Shown one piece after another: positions 31,728 to 33,223 of a DNA stretch of 33,223 bases (the first letter of the stretch is position 1; each line of letters starts with the position of its first letter). The translations under genes and the position numbers were made by a program. The notes below the pieces were generated by a model. The model was not told where the DNA came from, made no database searches, and saw only the letters and a list, made by a program, of their open reading frames with translations. The DNA is from Verrucomicrobiota bacterium (GTDB lineage: Bacteria; Verrucomicrobiota; Verrucomicrobiia; Verrucomicrobiales; DEV007). The stretch is taken from assembly GCA_963205275.1 (NCBI GenBank), contig CAUJIH010000026.1, positions 1 through 33,223 on the forward strand. Reading direction: 5' to 3'.

Positions 31728-32997
31728 AACTACACCTTCCGACATCCACCGCCTCATTCACCTCGTCCACTTCGGCATCTTCGGTTAAAATGTCGAGGTA
31801 CTGTTGTTTAACCCCCTTCAGCCCACTTCTTCCACGACTCTCACCATCGAGGAATCGAATTCCGAGTATTCCGGCGTCTCGCAAAAATGCGGATGCCAAT
31901 TTCGCCTCCCCCTTCGTAGGTTGCCTCCCATGTGTTTCCTTCTTCCCTAACTGTTCAGATACCGCTTTTGCGACGGAGGCATAGAACGAGGCTCCCGATG
32001 CCGCTCCCCCTTGCCAATAAGCGCCGTGAGGATAATCGAACCGGTCGCGGAACAGCTTATTCGCCGCCTTCATTATTGGGTCCAATTCCGCTATCCGTTC
32101 ATCCCAATTGAGCAACTCGTTATCTTCTACATCTAGCTCTATAGTGTATAGATTTCCCCTCTCCGGGACTCGTCCTACACGGGATTCATCAAAGGCACGT
32201 AGGTCTTTGATTAAGTTCTCTATCTTCTCGATTTCTTCCTTAGCTTCCCTGACGTTTCCTTCCTCCGTCTCTCCATCTCTTCTGATGTCTGGAAATTTCT
32301 CTCGCAACTTCCGCAACCTTTCGTGGTGTTCCCGAGTCGCTTCCAGTTGTTTTTCTGCGTATAAAACAGCTGTGTCCTTTCCTCCCGCTGCCCCGATGCG
32401 TCTTACTATATCGGCTGTCGTCGATAGATTCGATGGGTACCCTGTAATATTGGTATCGATAGGGTTCCCATCCAGTGTGTATTCTGGAAGGTCGCGAGAC
32501 AACGTATCTCTATACCATTCGCCCGTGGACTTCCTTTCCCCAAAATACAGTCCCCATCCGAAGGCGATGTTTCCTTCTCCCGTCCCTATCTTATCGAGCG
32601 ACATACGCCCCTTGACCTCGTGTGGCGTGCCGTGATAGGCACGCTTCCCCATGGGGAGAAACTCTATCGCACCAGGTCCCGTCAATATCTGTCCATCGCC
32701 GACAGGCACCCATGGAGTATCTTCACTTACCTGCGTGCGTCCGCCTATTGATTCAGGGACACGCTTACCCATGGAGAGGTTTTGTCCTTCAGTATCAGAA
32801 TCGAATAGGTCACGATTTGCCCTTTTCGCCTCCTCTCTCTCCTTGCGCTTGGCGAGTATCTTGGCCTTCCTCGCTTGCTTGGCCTCCTCCGTCTCCTCGG
32901 CTTTCAGTCTCTCGTCTCCTGCAACACCCGCCAGCCACATATAGACCTCATCTTTCGTCAATTGTGCCACATGCTCACGAGGGGTCAATCGGATCAC
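31645..32997 (-). CDS. ADP-ribosyltransferase-like (ART-PolyVal type) protein, chimeric C-terminus
   Basis: This 450-residue protein starts at GTG 32997, the first start codon in a frame open to a stop at 33103-33105. Residues about 30-60 are charged and helical. From about 115 it has the pattern of the ART domain of phage and plasmid polyvalent proteins: AYHGTPHEVKGRMSLDKIGTGEG (120-142), FGWGLYF (146-152), NLYTIELDVEDNELLNWDE and AGILGIRFLDGESRG. A lysine- and glutamate-rich coiled segment lies between. The last 25 or so residues, after VNEAVDVG, are translated from the REP-like palindrome, so the native end has probably been replaced. The protein may be an inactive remnant or a domain of a larger polyvalent protein. 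The MGKR motif occurs twice (76-79, 116-119). Confidence 0.65.
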   Translation of the reverse strand: MIRLTPREHVAQLTKDEVYMWLAGVAGDERLKAEETEEAKQARKAKILAKRKEREEAKRANRDLFDSDTEGQNLSMGKRVPESIGGRTQVSEDTPWVPVGDGQILTGPGAIEFLPMGKRAYHGTPHEVKGRMSLDKIGTGEGNIAFGWGLYFGERKSTGEWYRDTLSRDLPEYTLDGNPIDTNITGYPSNLSTTADIVRRIGAAGGKDTAVLYAEKQLEATREHHERLRKLREKFPDIRRDGETEEGNVREAKEEIEKIENLIKDLRAFDESRVGRVPERGNLYTIELDVEDNELLNWDERIAELDPIMKAANKLFRDRFDYPHGAYWQGGAASGASFYASVAKAVSEQLGKKETHGRQPTKGEAKLASAFLRDAGILGIRFLDGESRGRSGLKGVKQQYLDILTEDAEVDEVNEAVDVGRCSWGHATFRDSCSWRGNIFYGTRTWTRSE

Positions 32998-33175
32998 GTC
33001 AAAACGGCGAGAGCTTTTTCTCCCACTTGTTGGAATTCCTACAAAGTTTGATCCCGGAACACGTAGAACGGTTACCCCTTCTACTGAGCGGCTCCCAATA
33101 AATCAGGCCAGTGACTAAACTACGATGGTCAGAAACGCGAGAAGAGTGTAACCTAAAACCCTAATACACACATCA
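32998..33175. other. Spacer between the ART-like gene and the IS3-type element
   Basis: A short non-coding stretch. The minus-strand frame of the ART-like gene stays open to 33102 without a start codon, so the gene could have lost its 5' end here. The left inverted repeat of the IS should lie within the last 30 bp or so (perhaps from TGTAACC at 33147), but with only one end visible it cannot be fixed. Confidence 0.35.
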
Positions 33176-33223
33176 ATGAAGAAAAGACGCAGAAGACATG
33201 ATCCCGAATTCAAGGCTCGCGTG
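33176..33223 (+). mobile_element. IS3-family transposase OrfA, first 16 codons
   Basis: ATG 33176 opens MKKRRRRHDPEFKARV, which matches the start of IS3-family OrfA proteins (basic N-terminus followed by the first helix of the HTH, '..F K A k v a l e a'). The frame runs off the window. This is too short for a subgroup. It marks the right boundary as another mobile element, close to the ART-like gene and the toxin-antitoxin pair. Confidence 0.7.

Noticed and set aside
31542-31811. 89-codon frame on the plus strand overlapping the toxin stop
   Set aside because: It runs through the tandem repeat and both palindrome arms, so its residues are repeat-derived.
1-33223. CRISPR array, tRNA or rRNA genes
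   Set aside because: No regularly spaced identical repeats with unique spacers, and no cloverleaf or rRNA sequence, were seen on either strand.

Overview
The window is a 33 kb bacterial chromosome segment with moderately high GC. It is mostly a dense housekeeping region, with mobile-element debris at both ends. The organism is probably a member of the Verrucomicrobiota or a close PVC relative. This is inferred from two secreted proteins with SHD1 (SLA1-type) modules, a LamG-type secreted protein, an uncharacterised membrane protein paired with a secreted serine hydrolase, and the gene mix. There is no rRNA to confirm it. Most start codons have no recognisable Shine-Dalgarno sequence.

Layout. 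(1) 1-2820 is an accessory edge. It has an intergenic stretch full of short repeats, the 5' fragment of an IS30-type transposase, and a secreted protein in which a seven-bladed propeller appears inserted into a LamG fold. That gene lies between two copies of a 100-bp IS30-upstream sequence. (2) 2821-9054 holds a secreted SHD1 protein, prfC overlapping mtfA on the plus strand, and the minus-strand cluster fmt-pyrH-frr. (3) 9055-16082 is a plus-strand run: a membrane-anchored unknown, a secreted serine hydrolase, an M14-like metallohydrolase, a DUF971 protein, purB and an M20 dipeptidase. (4) 16115-21294 is a minus-strand run read as hydrolase-OsmC fusion, carA, FHA protein, purA, uppS. (5) 21355-29562 is a complete minus-strand Mrp-type cation/proton antiporter operon: E, F, G, a DUF4040 protein, an MbhE-MrpB fusion, C, three large ND-like subunits and two small membrane proteins. 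(6) 29687-33223 is a second accessory edge: a thioredoxin-fold protein without its CXXC, an RHH/PIN toxin-antitoxin pair, a REP-like palindrome, an ART-PolyVal-like phage or plasmid protein, and the first codons of an IS3-type orfA.

How the genes fit together. purA, purB, carA and pyrH supply purine and pyrimidine nucleotides. fmt, frr and prfC serve translation initiation, recycling and termination. uppS makes the lipid carrier for cell-wall synthesis. The Mrp cluster should exchange Na+ or K+ for H+ across the inner membrane.

Most notable observations. The CarA homologue has lost all three glutaminase catalytic residues, yet its frame is intact. The MrpA functions are split over three genes. 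A perfect 18-bp inverted repeat next to the toxin-antitoxin pair reads into the end of the ART-like gene. I found no CRISPR array, tRNA or rRNA, and nothing that clearly amounts to a new multigene defence system.
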